A stretch of 64,000 nt of DNA from Pseudomonas saudiphocaensis (GTDB taxonomy: Bacteria; Pseudomonadota; Gammaproteobacteria; Pseudomonadales; Pseudomonadaceae), in the NCBI RefSeq assembly GCF_000756775.1, contig NZ_CCSF01000001.1, forward strand, positions 3,410,001 through 3,474,000. The letters run 5' to 3'. Below the pieces are notes generated by a model. That model was given only the letters and a program-made list of their open reading frames with translations. It was not told the DNA's origin and ran no database searches. Shown piece by piece: positions 1 to 10,185 of the stretch; positions within the stretch are counted from its first letter, which is position 1, and each line of letters opens with the position of its first letter. The position numbers were made by a program, and so were the translations under genes.

Positions 1-394
1 CCATTTCCAGACGGTAGGGCTGCATCAGATCCAGCGGGCGGAGCAAGCCGTAGAGTCCGGAAAGCATGCGCAGGTGGCGCTGTGCGAAGTCAAAGTCCTG
101 CTCTGAGAAGTCCTCGGCATTCAGCCCTGTGTAGACGTCACCCTTGAAGGCCAGCAGCGCCTGCTTGGCATTTTCCGGGGTAAAACGGGGCGTCCAGCTG
201 CCGTAGCGGGCCACGTTCAGCGCCGCGAGCTTGTCCGATAGCTTCATAAGCTTGCCGATCTGCTGCGGAGAAAAGTCGCGCAGAATCGTGATCAGCTCTT
301 GTGCCTGGTCGAGGTGCTGGGGTTGGGTAAAGCGTTCGGTTGCCGGAGGGGTGTCGTAGTCGAGGGTCTTGGCCGGTGAAATCACCATCAGCAT
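1..394 (-). CDS. yaaA: Peroxide-stress protein YaaA, N-terminal part (runs off left edge)
   Basis: The reading begins [17 protein letters not shown] and continues through [18 protein letters not shown] and [17 protein letters not shown], the conserved core of the YaaA/UPF0246 family. E. coli YaaA lowers free intracellular iron during hydrogen peroxide stress and binds DNA. About 131 codons are visible, roughly half the family's usual length of about 260; the rest lies left of the window. The ATG at 394 is chosen because it matches the family's MLxxISPAKTL start and follows a GGAGA ribosome site; a second ATG two codons on is less likely. It is transcribed away from the PIN-PhoH gene. The identity is secure from sequence; regulation cannot be judged. 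Confidence 0.93.
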   Translation of the reverse strand, partial: MLMVISPAKTLDYDTPPATERFTQPQHLDQAQELITILRDFSPQQIGKLMKLSDKLAALNVARYGSWTPRFTPENAKQALLAFKGDVYTGLNAEDFSEQDFDFAQRHLRMLSGLYGLLRPLDLMQPYRLEM

Positions 395-863
395 CTGAAA
401 ATCTCCTTTGATATGAAGTGATTCTAGGCGTTATGCCGCCCCGGGCTCCAGCTATGGGGTCGATTGATCTTTTGTAGGGGACGCTCGTTCGCCTTGGCGC
501 TGCCCTTCGACCGCGTGGGAAAACCGAGCTGCGGACGGCTACCCCGCACAGCATTGCTGGCGGTGAGCGCTGACGATTTGCTGGTGGGTGCGGGGATGGC
601 TGGTTCAAGTGACGGCGGGAGCAGTTACTGTGGCAAAAGCGCACAGGCTGACTGCTGAGACTAGCTTGCCTCGCTGCGGTCGCCAAGGGCTGTCCGTCCA
701 GTTGAGAAAAAAGCCTCCGCAAATCGGAAAAGTCTTTTTCCTGTCATCTTTTTTGCGGTATTACCTGTAACAGACCGCCGAACCCTGCAAACAGGTGGCG
801 GCCGCTGGGTGGCCCCAGGCCCCTGCTACCCGCGTCTGCTGCCCTCGCAATCGGAGGTTCCTC
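395..863. other. Intergenic region between divergent yaaA and PIN-PhoH genes
   Basis: No convincing gene is seen here. The short open frames carry no family motif and overlap each other on both strands. A stretch resembling the start of a dispersed Pseudomonas repeat (TTGTAGGGGACGC) lies near 475. Promoters for both flanking genes should be here, but no hexamer pair stands out. Confidence 0.5.
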
Positions 864-926
864 ATGGCGGTGCGCTCAGACGCTCCGTCGACCGGTTCTA
901 CGGAAAAGGTGACCGCGAATGGATGA
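864..926 (+). CDS. Short upstream frame overlapping the PIN-PhoH start (candidate leader or antitoxin remnant)
   Basis: A 20-codon frame starts at an ATG behind an excellent ribosome site (GGAGG, then a six-base gap) and reads MAVRSDAPSTGSTEKVTANG. Its TGA overlaps the next gene, whose ATG begins five bases before it. The downstream PIN-PhoH gene has a weaker ribosome site (GGAAAAGGTGACC), so translation of this frame could couple into it. Mycobacterial PhoH2 (PIN fused to PhoH) genes have an overlapping upstream antitoxin frame, phoAT, so the arrangement is suggestive; this peptide is much shorter and no homology can be claimed. It may be only a translational leader or chance. Confidence 0.35.
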   Translation: MAVRSDAPSTGSTEKVTANG

Positions 927-2310
927 CTACGGTAGACCCCGCGCTACTCAGCCCACTCTCTACGTTCTGGACACCAACGTCCTGCTCCACGACCCCAACG
1001 CATTGCTGAACTTCGAAGAGCACCAGGTTGCCATTCCCATGACCGTGCTGGAGGAGCTGGACAAGCTCAAAAGCGGCAAGCACAGCGTGGCCGCCGAATG
1101 CCGGCAGGTGATTCGCCTGATCGACAAGGTGTTGGGCAACGCAACGCCCGAGCAGGTTGAGCTTGGGGTGCCGATCAAGCGAGAGGCAACGGGGGAATTT
1201 TGCGGCAGCCTGTCGATCCTTATGAGCAAGGGCGCCGACTGCAAGGGCCTTCCCGAAGACCTCAACGACAACAAGATCATCAATCAGGTGGTCGAGCTGC
1301 AGCAGCGCAGCGGCGGTGTCCCGGTGGTGCTGGTCACTAACGACATTAATATGCGTCTGAAAGCCCGCGCCTGTGGTGTGGCCTCCGAGGATTACCAGAC
1401 CGACAAGCTGGTCGATGACGTCGGCCAGTTGTCGCGCGGCTATCACAGCCTCAGCGGCGCCTTCTGGGACCGCGTCAGCAAGGTGGAAACCCAGCAGGGG
1501 CACGGTCGCACCTGGCACCGAGTGCAGCTGATCGACAATTTGCCAGCGGTGCACCTCAACGAGTTCATCCTGGATGAGCAAGGCTTTGTCGGCTGGATCA
1601 AGGGCATCGAGGACGACGAGCTCCTGCTGCTGGACATGCATCAGGAGCCACTGATGCATCAGGAAGCCTGGGGGCTGCGTCCGCGTGACATCCATCAGGC
1701 GCTGGCGCTCTTCGCGCTACTCGATCCGGATATCCATTTAGTCAACCTTTCCGGCGCCGCTGGCTCGGGGAAGACCATCCTGGCCCTGGCCGCCGCTATC
1801 GAGCAGACGGTGGTCAGCAAACGCTATCGCCGCATCATCGCGACGCGCAGCGTGCAGGGGCTGGATGAGGACATCGGCTTCCTGCCCGGCACCGAGGCGG
1901 AAAAGATGGAGCCGTGGCTGGGTGCGATCACCGACAACCTCGAAGCGCTGCACATGGATGACGAGAATACCCATGGCAGCGTCGATTACATCCTGCAAAA
2001 GGTGCCGTTGCAGTTCAAATCGCTCAACTATATCCGCGGGCGCAGCTTCCAGCAGAGCCTGATCCTGATCGATGAGTGCCAGAACCTTACGCCGCACCAG
2101 ATGAAAACCATCATCACCCGTGCGGGTACCGGTTCCAAGGTGGTCTGCCTGGGTAACCTGGCGCAGATTGATACGCCTTACCTGTCCGCCACCAGCTCAG
2201 GGCTGACCTATCTCACCGAGCGCTTCAAGGACTTTCCCCACGGCGTTCACGTGACTCTGCAGGGCGTCCCGCGTTCGGTGCTGGCCGAATATGCCGAGGC
2301 GAATATGTAA
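919..2310 (+). CDS. PIN domain-PhoH ATPase fusion protein (PhoH2/YlaK type)
   Basis: The protein has 463 residues. An N-terminal PIN nuclease-like domain (about 12-150) begins LYVLDTNVLLHDP, with the first metal-binding aspartate at D18. The C-terminal PhoH P-loop domain (about 230-460) has Walker A GAAGSGKT at 279-286 and Walker B LILIDECQN with D385 and E386. In mycobacteria this fusion (PhoH2) is a sequence-specific RNA unwinding and cleaving enzyme; in pseudomonads it has not been assigned a precise role. It is not the YbeZ type, which lacks the PIN domain. The start is an ATG giving MDDYG; a 20-codon frame overlaps it upstream. The gene stands alone, followed by 276 bases of non-coding DNA. 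Confidence 0.9.
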   Translation: MDDYGRPRATQPTLYVLDTNVLLHDPNALLNFEEHQVAIPMTVLEELDKLKSGKHSVAAECRQVIRLIDKVLGNATPEQVELGVPIKREATGEFCGSLSILMSKGADCKGLPEDLNDNKIINQVVELQQRSGGVPVVLVTNDINMRLKARACGVASEDYQTDKLVDDVGQLSRGYHSLSGAFWDRVSKVETQQGHGRTWHRVQLIDNLPAVHLNEFILDEQGFVGWIKGIEDDELLLLDMHQEPLMHQEAWGLRPRDIHQALALFALLDPDIHLVNLSGAAGSGKTILALAAAIEQTVVSKRYRRIIATRSVQGLDEDIGFLPGTEAEKMEPWLGAITDNLEALHMDDENTHGSVDYILQKVPLQFKSLNYIRGRSFQQSLILIDECQNLTPHQMKTIITRAGTGSKVVCLGNLAQIDTPYLSATSSGLTYLTERFKDFPHGVHVTLQGVPRSVLAEYAEANM

Positions 2311-2416
2311 AGGCAGGGGGTATCTGCCGAGAGCTGCGTGTGGCCTCTGCGCGCCAGGGTTGGACTTGTTCGCCCATGGCGTGCAGATGGCCGGATCAGC
2401 TTAGTCATGAGAGTTC

Positions 2417-2430
2417 GCGGACAAGTCCGC
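2417..2430. repeat. Short palindromic repeat GCGGAC-AA-GTCCGC
   Basis: A perfect 6-base inverted repeat around AA, in the non-coding gap before moaC. A near copy (GTGGACAAGTCCGC) occurs at 15634-15647. Such sequences are typical of dispersed REP-like elements in Pseudomonas genomes. The gap from 2311 to 2586 otherwise shows only a weak hairpin (CCCGC/GCGGG near 2512-2525). Confidence 0.5.
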
Positions 2431-2586
2431 TCGTACTGAAGTGCAACCGTTAATGCTCCAGTCGACTGCGGATCTGGTCGGCAGGTCTTTTATATCGGTC
2501 GTCGGGACCCATCCCGCCCTTGCGGGCAAAGCAGCCTGCAGCTGGGCTAAACTGCCCGTCCTTAATACAGGCCCGGCAGGATTCTC

Positions 2587-3057
2587 ATGCTTACTCACCT
2601 CGATTCCCAAGGTCGCGCCAGTATGGTCGACGTTACTGACAAGGCTGTAACCGCGCGGGAGGCGGTGGCCGAAGCGCGGGTGCGGATGTTGCCGCAGACG
2701 CTGCAGATGATCGAACAGGGCGGCCATCCCAAGGGCGACGTGTTCGCCGTGGCGCGCATCGCCGGCATCCAGGCAGCCAAGAAGACCCATGATCTGATCC
2801 CGCTCTGTCATCCATTGCTGCTGACCAGCGTCAAGGTCGAGCTGCAGGCCGATGGCGCAGATGCTGTGCTGATTCGAGCCACCTGCAAGCTGGCCGGCCA
2901 GACTGGAGTGGAAATGGAAGCGCTGACTGCTGCCAGTGTGGCTGCGCTGACCATCTACGACATGTGCAAGGCGGTGGACAAGGGCATGATCATTGAAGGT
3001 GTGCGGCTGCTGGAAAAGCGCGGCGGCAAGAGTGGCGATTGGCAGGTGCAGGCATGA
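2587..3057 (+). CDS. moaC: Cyclic pyranopterin monophosphate synthase MoaC
   Basis: MoaC, with MoaA, turns GTP into cyclic pyranopterin monophosphate, the first stable intermediate of molybdenum cofactor synthesis. The protein has 156 residues, close to the usual 160. It begins [18 protein letters not shown], a typical MoaC start, and carries the [12 protein letters not shown] block and the [12 protein letters not shown] block that holds the catalytic Asp-Lys pair. The stop overlaps the moaD start (ATGA), so the two are translationally coupled. moaA is not in the window. I saw no convincing Moco riboswitch in the 5' region. Confidence 0.97.
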   Translation: MLTHLDSQGRASMVDVTDKAVTAREAVAEARVRMLPQTLQMIEQGGHPKGDVFAVARIAGIQAAKKTHDLIPLCHPLLLTSVKVELQADGADAVLIRATCKLAGQTGVEMEALTAASVAALTIYDMCKAVDKGMIIEGVRLLEKRGGKSGDWQVQA

Positions 3058-3302
3058 TTTCGATTCAGTTTTACGCGCGTTACAGAGAAGCCCTCGACAG
3101 TGACGGCGAGCAGTTGCCGTGGGATGCGTCCTTTACCTGTGTCGATGACGTGCGCCGCCACCTTTTGGCGCGAGGTGAAGCCTGGGCGGTGCTCGGTGAG
3201 CAGAACCTGATGTGCGCGCGCAATCAGGAACTGTGCAGCCTCGATGAACCCGTGCAGGACGGCGATGAAGTGGCTTTCTTCCCCACCGTGACTGGAGGTT
3301 GA
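3054..3302 (+). CDS. moaD: Molybdopterin synthase small subunit MoaD
   Basis: MoaD is the ubiquitin-like sulphur carrier of molybdopterin synthase. The protein has 82 residues and ends in VTGG; the terminal glycine pair is where the thiocarboxylate forms. The start is the ATG overlapping the moaC stop. An in-frame GTG-like extension 15 bases earlier would lie inside moaC and lacks a ribosome site. moaE follows after a two-base gap. Confidence 0.95.
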   Translation: MISIQFYARYREALDSDGEQLPWDASFTCVDDVRRHLLARGEAWAVLGEQNLMCARNQELCSLDEPVQDGDEVAFFPTVTGG

Positions 3303-3304
3303 GC

Positions 3305-3757
3305 ATGGGCGTTCGTGTTCAGCATGAAGCCTTCGACCCCGGTGCGGAGCTTAATGCCTTGCATGCGGCCAACCTGGGCATCGGCGCGGTGGCCGGATTC
3401 GTAGGCTACGTACGAGATTTCAATGACGGCCTGGAGGTTGCCGGGATGTTTCTCGAGCATGCGCCAGGCATGACCGAGAGAGCCTTGGAGAAGATCGTCG
3501 CAGAAGCAGAGCAGCGTTGGCCGCTACTGCGCCTGGACGTGCTGCACCGGGTCGGAGCACTGGAGCCAGGTGAGCCCATTGTCTTCGTCGGCGCAGCCAG
3601 TGCGCACCGCGAGGCAGCTTTCGACGCCTGTCGCTTCGTCATGGACTACCTGAAAACGCGCGCGCCGTTCTGGAAGAAGGAAACTACAGAGCAGGGGCCG
3701 CGCTGGGTCGAGGGTCGCGAAAGCGATCAGAACGCCGCTAGCCGCTGGAGCGATTGA
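3305..3757 (+). CDS. moaE: Molybdopterin synthase catalytic subunit MoaE
   Basis: MoaE is the large subunit of molybdopterin synthase; it transfers two sulphurs from MoaD thiocarboxylate to cyclic pyranopterin monophosphate. The protein has 150 residues, the family's usual size. GFVGYVRDFNDG near the N-terminus and the C-terminal YLKTRAPFWKKE block with the catalytic lysines are clear. The ATG at 3305 follows a near-perfect GGAGG site located inside the end of moaD. A TTG two codons earlier overlaps the moaD stop and is less likely. Confidence 0.96.
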   Translation: MGVRVQHEAFDPGAELNALHAANLGIGAVAGFVGYVRDFNDGLEVAGMFLEHAPGMTERALEKIVAEAEQRWPLLRLDVLHRVGALEPGEPIVFVGAASAHREAAFDACRFVMDYLKTRAPFWKKETTEQGPRWVEGRESDQNAASRWSD

Positions 3758-3767
3758 GGCGCTCTGG

Positions 3768-3935
3768 TCAGTGATTGAACGCGATGTATAGCTTGAAGGT
3801 GATGGTCGAGAACATCGTCAACACGCCGAGGGCGATCAGGGCGACGCCCCAGTTCTTGTCTCGATAGCTGAAGCCGATTCCCAACAGAGCAAAGCCCGTT
3901 CCGATCAGGACGATCAGCCAATCAATATGCTGCAT
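3768..3935 (-). CDS. Small membrane protein, 55 residues, unknown function
   Basis: The frame reads MQHIDWLIVLIGTGFALLG, then GFSYRDKNWGVALIALGVLT, ending FKLYIAFNH. Two hydrophobic segments (about 5-21 and 30-48) are separated by a charged turn (SYRDKNW), which suggests a two-pass inner-membrane protein. The start has a good ribosome site (GGAG, seven bases ahead). It sits between convergent moaE and the minus-strand rhlB, in the same direction as rhlB but 128 bases beyond it. A possible -10 (TATAGT, minus strand, 3967-3972) lies ahead of it. Function is not recognised. Confidence 0.65.
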   Translation of the reverse strand: MQHIDWLIVLIGTGFALLGIGFSYRDKNWGVALIALGVLTMFSTITFKLYIAFNH

Positions 3936-4020
3936 GGGACCACTCCGTTTTCCAGCGATGCACTGGACTATAGGGTAGGCTGCTGACCGGTGCAGTGACC
4001 GGGATCAGCGAGAGGTGAAC

Positions 4021-4052
4021 CAGGAAGGCGAAACGGCCCTTCGACCTTCCTG
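4021..4052 (-). terminator. Hairpin downstream of rhlB
   Basis: CAGGAAGG plus CGAA pairs with TTCG plus CCTTCCTG, with one bulged base, just after the rhlB stop. There is no clear run of T on the minus strand, so it may be a weak or Rho-assisted terminator or an RNA-stabilising structure. Confidence 0.35.
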
Positions 4053-4063
4053 TTCCAGTGCTG

Positions 4064-5482
<1,419 letters not shown>

Positions 5483-5716
5483 GGTCTTCTCGTCTGGTTG
5501 TCAAAATTCGCCCGCCAGTGTAATGCAAGAAACAGACAGGGCGAAGACTTGCCACTGCCGCGCGCAGTGGTTCGTGCGCCGGTACGGTTTTTGGCGATGG
5601 CAGGTTGCCAAAAGTCAGTACGCAAGCGCGCTTTCGTCTTGTTGTTCGGGTTGCTCGAAGCTCTGTCCGAATCGCTCGGTCAGGGCTTCGAAGTGCTTCG
5701 TCACGGCGCCGCAACA

Positions 5717-5735
5717 GACCGTTAAACGGTCTGCG
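5717..5735. terminator. Inverted repeat between the esterase and rhlB
   Basis: CAGACCGTT and AACGGTCTG form a perfect 9-base inverted repeat around one A, 14 bases beyond the esterase stop. There is no T run, so it could be a weak terminator or an operator for rhlB. The rest of the 266-base gap shows nothing else. Confidence 0.35.
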
Positions 5736-5748
5736 TCGATTGCAATGT

Positions 5749-6528
<780 letters not shown>

Positions 6529-6549
6529 TCAGAGCAACTTTGGCGGTGC

Positions 6550-6565
6550 TGGTACGCCGCTTGCT
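6550..6565 (+). promoter_or_regulatory. Candidate sigma-54 promoter of aapJQMP
   Basis: TGGTAC-GCCGC-TTGCT matches the RpoN consensus TGGCAC-N5-TTGCW, with the invariant GG and GC separated by exactly ten bases. Transcription would start near 6577, leaving a leader of about 185 bases before the aapJ ATG. Confidence 0.6.
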
Positions 6566-6760
6566 TTGCTTGTTTCCGGCTGCTGCGCCGACGGCACCGC
6601 ATGTCTGCGGTCTGCTCTTCGGGAGAAGTTGCTGATCAGCGATCGGCGACTAGACTCAGGTCAGGTTCTTCCAGTGTTCCGATCGACATGGCTCGATTGG
6701 TGTTTTCTGACGTTGGTGGAAGGCCCGACCCCGCAGAATAAAAACAAACTGGAGGTTTCG

Positions 6761-7789
6761 ATGATTAGGGCTAAATCCACACTGACCATGCTGGCTACTG
6801 CGGTGCTGTTTAGCGTTGGCGGCCAAGCGCAGGCAGGGGCGACTCTGGATGCGGTGAAGAACAAGGGTTTTGTGCAGTGCGGTATCAGCGACGGGTTGCC
6901 GGGTTTTTCCTACGCCGATGCCAAGGGGCAATACCGGGGGATCGATGTCGACGTTTGCCGCGCGGTAGCGGCTGCGGTATTCGGTGATGCTGAAAAGGTC
7001 AGGTTCAGCCCGCTGACCGCCAAGGAGCGCTTCACAGCGTTGCAGTCCGGCGAGATTGACGTGCTGTCGCGCAACACCACCTGGACCAGCTCGCGGGATG
7101 CGGCAATGGGGCTGAACTTCACCGGCGTTACCTACTACGACGGTCAGGGCTTTCTGGTAAACAAGGAGCTGGGAGTCAGCAGCGCCAAGGAACTCGATGG
7201 CGCGACGGTCTGCATTCAGGCTGGCACTACCACTGAGCTGAACCTTTCCGACTATTTCCGCAGCAACAGCCTCAAGTACACCCCCATTACCTACGACACC
7301 TCGGACGAGAGCGCCAAATCACTGGAGTCCGGTCGTTGCGATGTGCTCACGTCCGACCAGTCGCAGCTCTATGCGCAGCGTATCAAGCTGGCCGGGCCGG
7401 ATAACTATGTAGTGCTGCCGGAAGTCATCTCCAAGGAACCACTGGGCCCAGCGGTGCGCCAGGGGGACGAGGAGTGGTTCGATATCGTGCGCTGGACGCT
7501 GTTTGCCATGGTCAATGCCGAGGAGCTTGGGGTGACCTCGGAGAACGTCGAGGAAATCGCAAAAACCACCAAGAACCCTGACGTCGCGCGCTTGCTCGGT
7601 GCTGAAGGTGAGTACGGCAAGGATCTGAAACTGCCAAAGGACTGGGCGGTGCAGATCGTCAAACAGGTCGGCAACTACGGCGAAATCTTCGAGCGCAACG
7701 TCGGTTCTGGCAGCGAGTTGAAGATCGAACGCGGTCTGAACGCACTCTGGAATAACGGAGGACTGCAGTACGCACCGCCGGTGCGTTGA
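6761..7789 (+). CDS. aapJ: General L-amino-acid ABC transporter, periplasmic binding protein
   Basis: The protein has 342 residues with a signal peptide ending in AQA (about residue 25), then a bacterial extracellular solute-binding family 3 domain. GFVQCGISDGLPGFSY, DVDVCRAVAAAVFGD and LSRNTTWTSSRD are characteristic of AapJ/BztA proteins for broad L-amino-acid uptake. The chosen ATG follows GGAGG by six bases; the longer open frame upstream lacks a signal peptide. It heads the aapJQMP operon. A stable hairpin follows the stop and probably lets this binding protein be made in excess of the permeases. Confidence 0.93.
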   Translation: MIRAKSTLTMLATAVLFSVGGQAQAGATLDAVKNKGFVQCGISDGLPGFSYADAKGQYRGIDVDVCRAVAAAVFGDAEKVRFSPLTAKERFTALQSGEIDVLSRNTTWTSSRDAAMGLNFTGVTYYDGQGFLVNKELGVSSAKELDGATVCIQAGTTTELNLSDYFRSNSLKYTPITYDTSDESAKSLESGRCDVLTSDQSQLYAQRIKLAGPDNYVVLPEVISKEPLGPAVRQGDEEWFDIVRWTLFAMVNAEELGVTSENVEEIAKTTKNPDVARLLGAEGEYGKDLKLPKDWAVQIVKQVGNYGEIFERNVGSGSELKIERGLNALWNNGGLQYAPPVR

Positions 7790-7796
7790 GCGTGCG

Positions 7797-7817
7797 AGGC
7801 CGGCGCATAGCCGGCCT
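7797..7817 (+). terminator. Intercistronic hairpin between aapJ and aapQ
   Basis: AGGCCGGC and GCCGGCCT form a perfect 8-base stem around a five-base loop, eight bases after the aapJ stop. Only TTGTTTC follows, so partial termination or protection of the aapJ mRNA 3' end is more likely than full termination. Confidence 0.55.
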
Positions 7818-7883
7818 TGTTTCAAGGACGACCGCTGCCGGTGCGCAGGTTCCGGCACCGGCGCCTGCGTATGAGGTTTCCTG

Positions 7884-9068
7884 ATGCGAACCATCGCCAA
7901 ATCGGGAGCAGCGCGTGGGTCGCTGCTTCGGGATCCGCAGGTGCGTGCCTGGGTGTTCCAGGTTCTTGCCGTTATAACAGTCGTTGCCTTCGGCTGGTTT
8001 CTGTTTCACAACACCCAAACTAACCTGGCCCACCGGGGCATTAGTTCAGGCTTCGGTTTCCTTGATCAGGCCGCCGGCTTCGGCATTCCGCAGCACCTGA
8101 TCGACTACAGCGAAAGTGACACCTATGGCCGGGTGTTCTGGATCGGCCTGCTCAATACTCTGCTGGTCAGCGTGATCGGCATCATTCTGGCTACCATCGT
8201 CGGCTTCACGCTGGGCGTGGCACGGTTGTCACCGAATTGGCTGATCCGCCAGATCGCCACTGTCTATATCGAGATATTCCGCAATATCCCGCCGCTGCTG
8301 CTGATCTTCTTCGTCTACTTCGCCGTGCTCGGCCCTTTGCCAGGCCCGCGCAACAGCCTCAGTCTGTGGGACATCATCTTCATCAACAATCGCGGCGTAC
8401 AGATGCCGGCGCCCAGTGCGGGCGAGGGCTTCTGGCCGTTCTGGTTGGCGCTGGCATTGGCACTGGTAGCCATCGCCCTGCTCAACCGCTGGGCGCGTGC
8501 CAGGCGCCATGCCAGCGGGCAGGCCTTCCCGGTGCTGTGGGTGAGCCTGGGGCTGTTTATCGCTGTGCCCTGGCTGGCTGCGCTGGTGTTCGGCGGGCCG
8601 TTTCTCTGGGAGATCCCCGAGCTGCAGCGCTTCAACATTCGCGGCGGCTGGGTGGTCATTCCCGAGCTGGTGTCCATCGTGCTGGCGTTGACCATCTACA
8701 CGGCAGCCTTTATCGGCGAAACCGTGCGCGCCGGCATCCAATCGGTCAGTCATGGCCAGACCGAAGCGGCGGCCTCCCTGGGTTTGCGGCCCGGTCGCAT
8801 ACTGCGGCTGGTGATCGTGCCGCAGGCGCTGCGGGTGATCATCCCGCCCTTGACCAGCCAGTACCTGAACCTGGCGAAGAACTCCTCGCTGGCCGCGGCC
8901 ATCGGCTACCCGGACATGGTCTCGCTGTTCGCCGGCACGGTGCTCAACCAGACCGGCCAGGCCATCGAGACCATGGCCATCACCATGAGCGTGTACCTGG
9001 CCATCAGCATCAGCATTTCGCTGCTGATGAACTGGTACAACAAGCGCATCGCGCTGATCGAGCGGTGA
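7884..9068 (+). CDS. aapQ: General L-amino-acid ABC transporter, permease AapQ
   Basis: This 394-residue integral membrane permease is of the His/Glu/Gln type. About eight hydrophobic segments are visible, starting at residue 25. An insertion in the middle (about 155-245) is typical of AapQ/BztB and absent from short HisQ proteins. The EAA loop that contacts the ATPase reads ETVRAGIQSV, then QTEAAASLGL, near residues 275-297. The ATG is preceded by TGAGG. It works with AapM as a heterodimeric channel for substrates delivered by AapJ. aapM follows after ten bases. Confidence 0.92.
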   Translation: MRTIAKSGAARGSLLRDPQVRAWVFQVLAVITVVAFGWFLFHNTQTNLAHRGISSGFGFLDQAAGFGIPQHLIDYSESDTYGRVFWIGLLNTLLVSVIGIILATIVGFTLGVARLSPNWLIRQIATVYIEIFRNIPPLLLIFFVYFAVLGPLPGPRNSLSLWDIIFINNRGVQMPAPSAGEGFWPFWLALALALVAIALLNRWARARRHASGQAFPVLWVSLGLFIAVPWLAALVFGGPFLWEIPELQRFNIRGGWVVIPELVSIVLALTIYTAAFIGETVRAGIQSVSHGQTEAAASLGLRPGRILRLVIVPQALRVIIPPLTSQYLNLAKNSSLAAAIGYPDMVSLFAGTVLNQTGQAIETMAITMSVYLAISISISLLMNWYNKRIALIER

Positions 9069-9078
9069 GGGCAAAGCC

Positions 9079-10176
9079 ATGACGACGCATACCTTCAAGC
9101 CCGACCTGCCGGCCCCTTCGCGCAACATCGGCGTGCTCGGCTGGCTGCGCGCCAACCTGTTTTCCAGCTGGTTCAACGCGCTGCTGACCCTGCTGGGGCT
9201 CTACCTGATCTGGCTGGTGGTGCCGCCAATCATCGACTGGGCCATCATCAAGGCGGACTGGACTGGAGACTCGCGCGCCGACTGTTCGCGCGAGGGCGCT
9301 TGCTGGGTATTTATCCAGACGCGTTTCAGCCAGTTCATGTACGGCTTCTATCCCACGGAGCTGCGCTGGCGTGTGGATGCCGCCGCCTGGCTGGCAATCC
9401 TGGGCGCGGCGCCGCTGCTTATCCGGCGCATGCCGCACAAGGTGCGCTATGGGATCGCCTACCTGCTGCTGTACCCGCTGCTGGCCTACTGGCTGCTGCA
9501 CGGCGGTTTCCTCGGCCTGGAAACGGTGCCGACCTCGCGCTGGGGCGGGTTGATGCTGACCATCGTCATCGCTGCAGTGGGCATCGCTGGCGCCTTGCCG
9601 CTGGGCATTCTGCTGGCGCTTGGCCGTCGTTCGGATATGCCGGCGATTCGCGTGCTGTGCGTGACCTTCATCGAGTTCTGGCGCGGGGTACCGCTGATCA
9701 CCGTGCTGTTCATGTCCTCGGTGATGCTGCCGCTGTTCCTGCCCGAGCAGATGAACCTCGACAAGCTGATGCGCGCCATGCTGATGGTGGTCTTCTTCGA
9801 GGCCGCCTACATCGCCGAAGTGGTGCGCGGCGGCCTGCAGGCGATCCCGCGCGGCCAGTACGAAGCGGCGGCGGCGATGGGCCTGGGCTACTGGCGCAGC
9901 ATGGTCCTGGTGATCCTGCCCCAGGCGCTGAAGATGGTCATTCCCGGCATCGTCAACACCTTCATCGCGCTGTTCAAGGATACCAGCCTGGTGATCATCA
10001 TTGGCCTGTTCGACTTCCTCAACAGCATCAAGCGCGCCACCGCCGACCCGGCCTGGCTAGGCATGTCCACCGAAGGCTATGTGTTCGCCGCATTGGTCTA
10101 CTGGATGTTCTGCTTCAGCATGTCGCGCTACTCCATCCATCTTGAGCGCAAGCTCGATACCGGCCATCGGCACTAG
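9079..10176 (+). CDS. aapM: General L-amino-acid ABC transporter, permease AapM
   Basis: The protein has 365 residues and is the second permease of the Aap system. It has an N-terminal segment typical of AapM (LGWLRANLFSSWFNALLT) and a long periplasmic region with the paired cysteines of DCSREGACW. The EAA loop is EVVRGGLQAIPRGQYEAAA. The gene is short-spaced on both sides in the operon. The family imports a wide range of L-amino acids. Confidence 0.92.
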   Translation: MTTHTFKPDLPAPSRNIGVLGWLRANLFSSWFNALLTLLGLYLIWLVVPPIIDWAIIKADWTGDSRADCSREGACWVFIQTRFSQFMYGFYPTELRWRVDAAAWLAILGAAPLLIRRMPHKVRYGIAYLLLYPLLAYWLLHGGFLGLETVPTSRWGGLMLTIVIAAVGIAGALPLGILLALGRRSDMPAIRVLCVTFIEFWRGVPLITVLFMSSVMLPLFLPEQMNLDKLMRAMLMVVFFEAAYIAEVVRGGLQAIPRGQYEAAAAMGLGYWRSMVLVILPQALKMVIPGIVNTFIALFKDTSLVIIIGLFDFLNSIKRATADPAWLGMSTEGYVFAALVYWMFCFSMSRYSIHLERKLDTGHRH

Positions 10177-10185
10177 GAGAGGCAT

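Noticed and set aside
2311-2586. Molybdenum cofactor riboswitch before moaC
   Set aside because: Only a weak 5-base hairpin and a dispersed repeat are visible; the long multi-stem structure of that riboswitch class is not.
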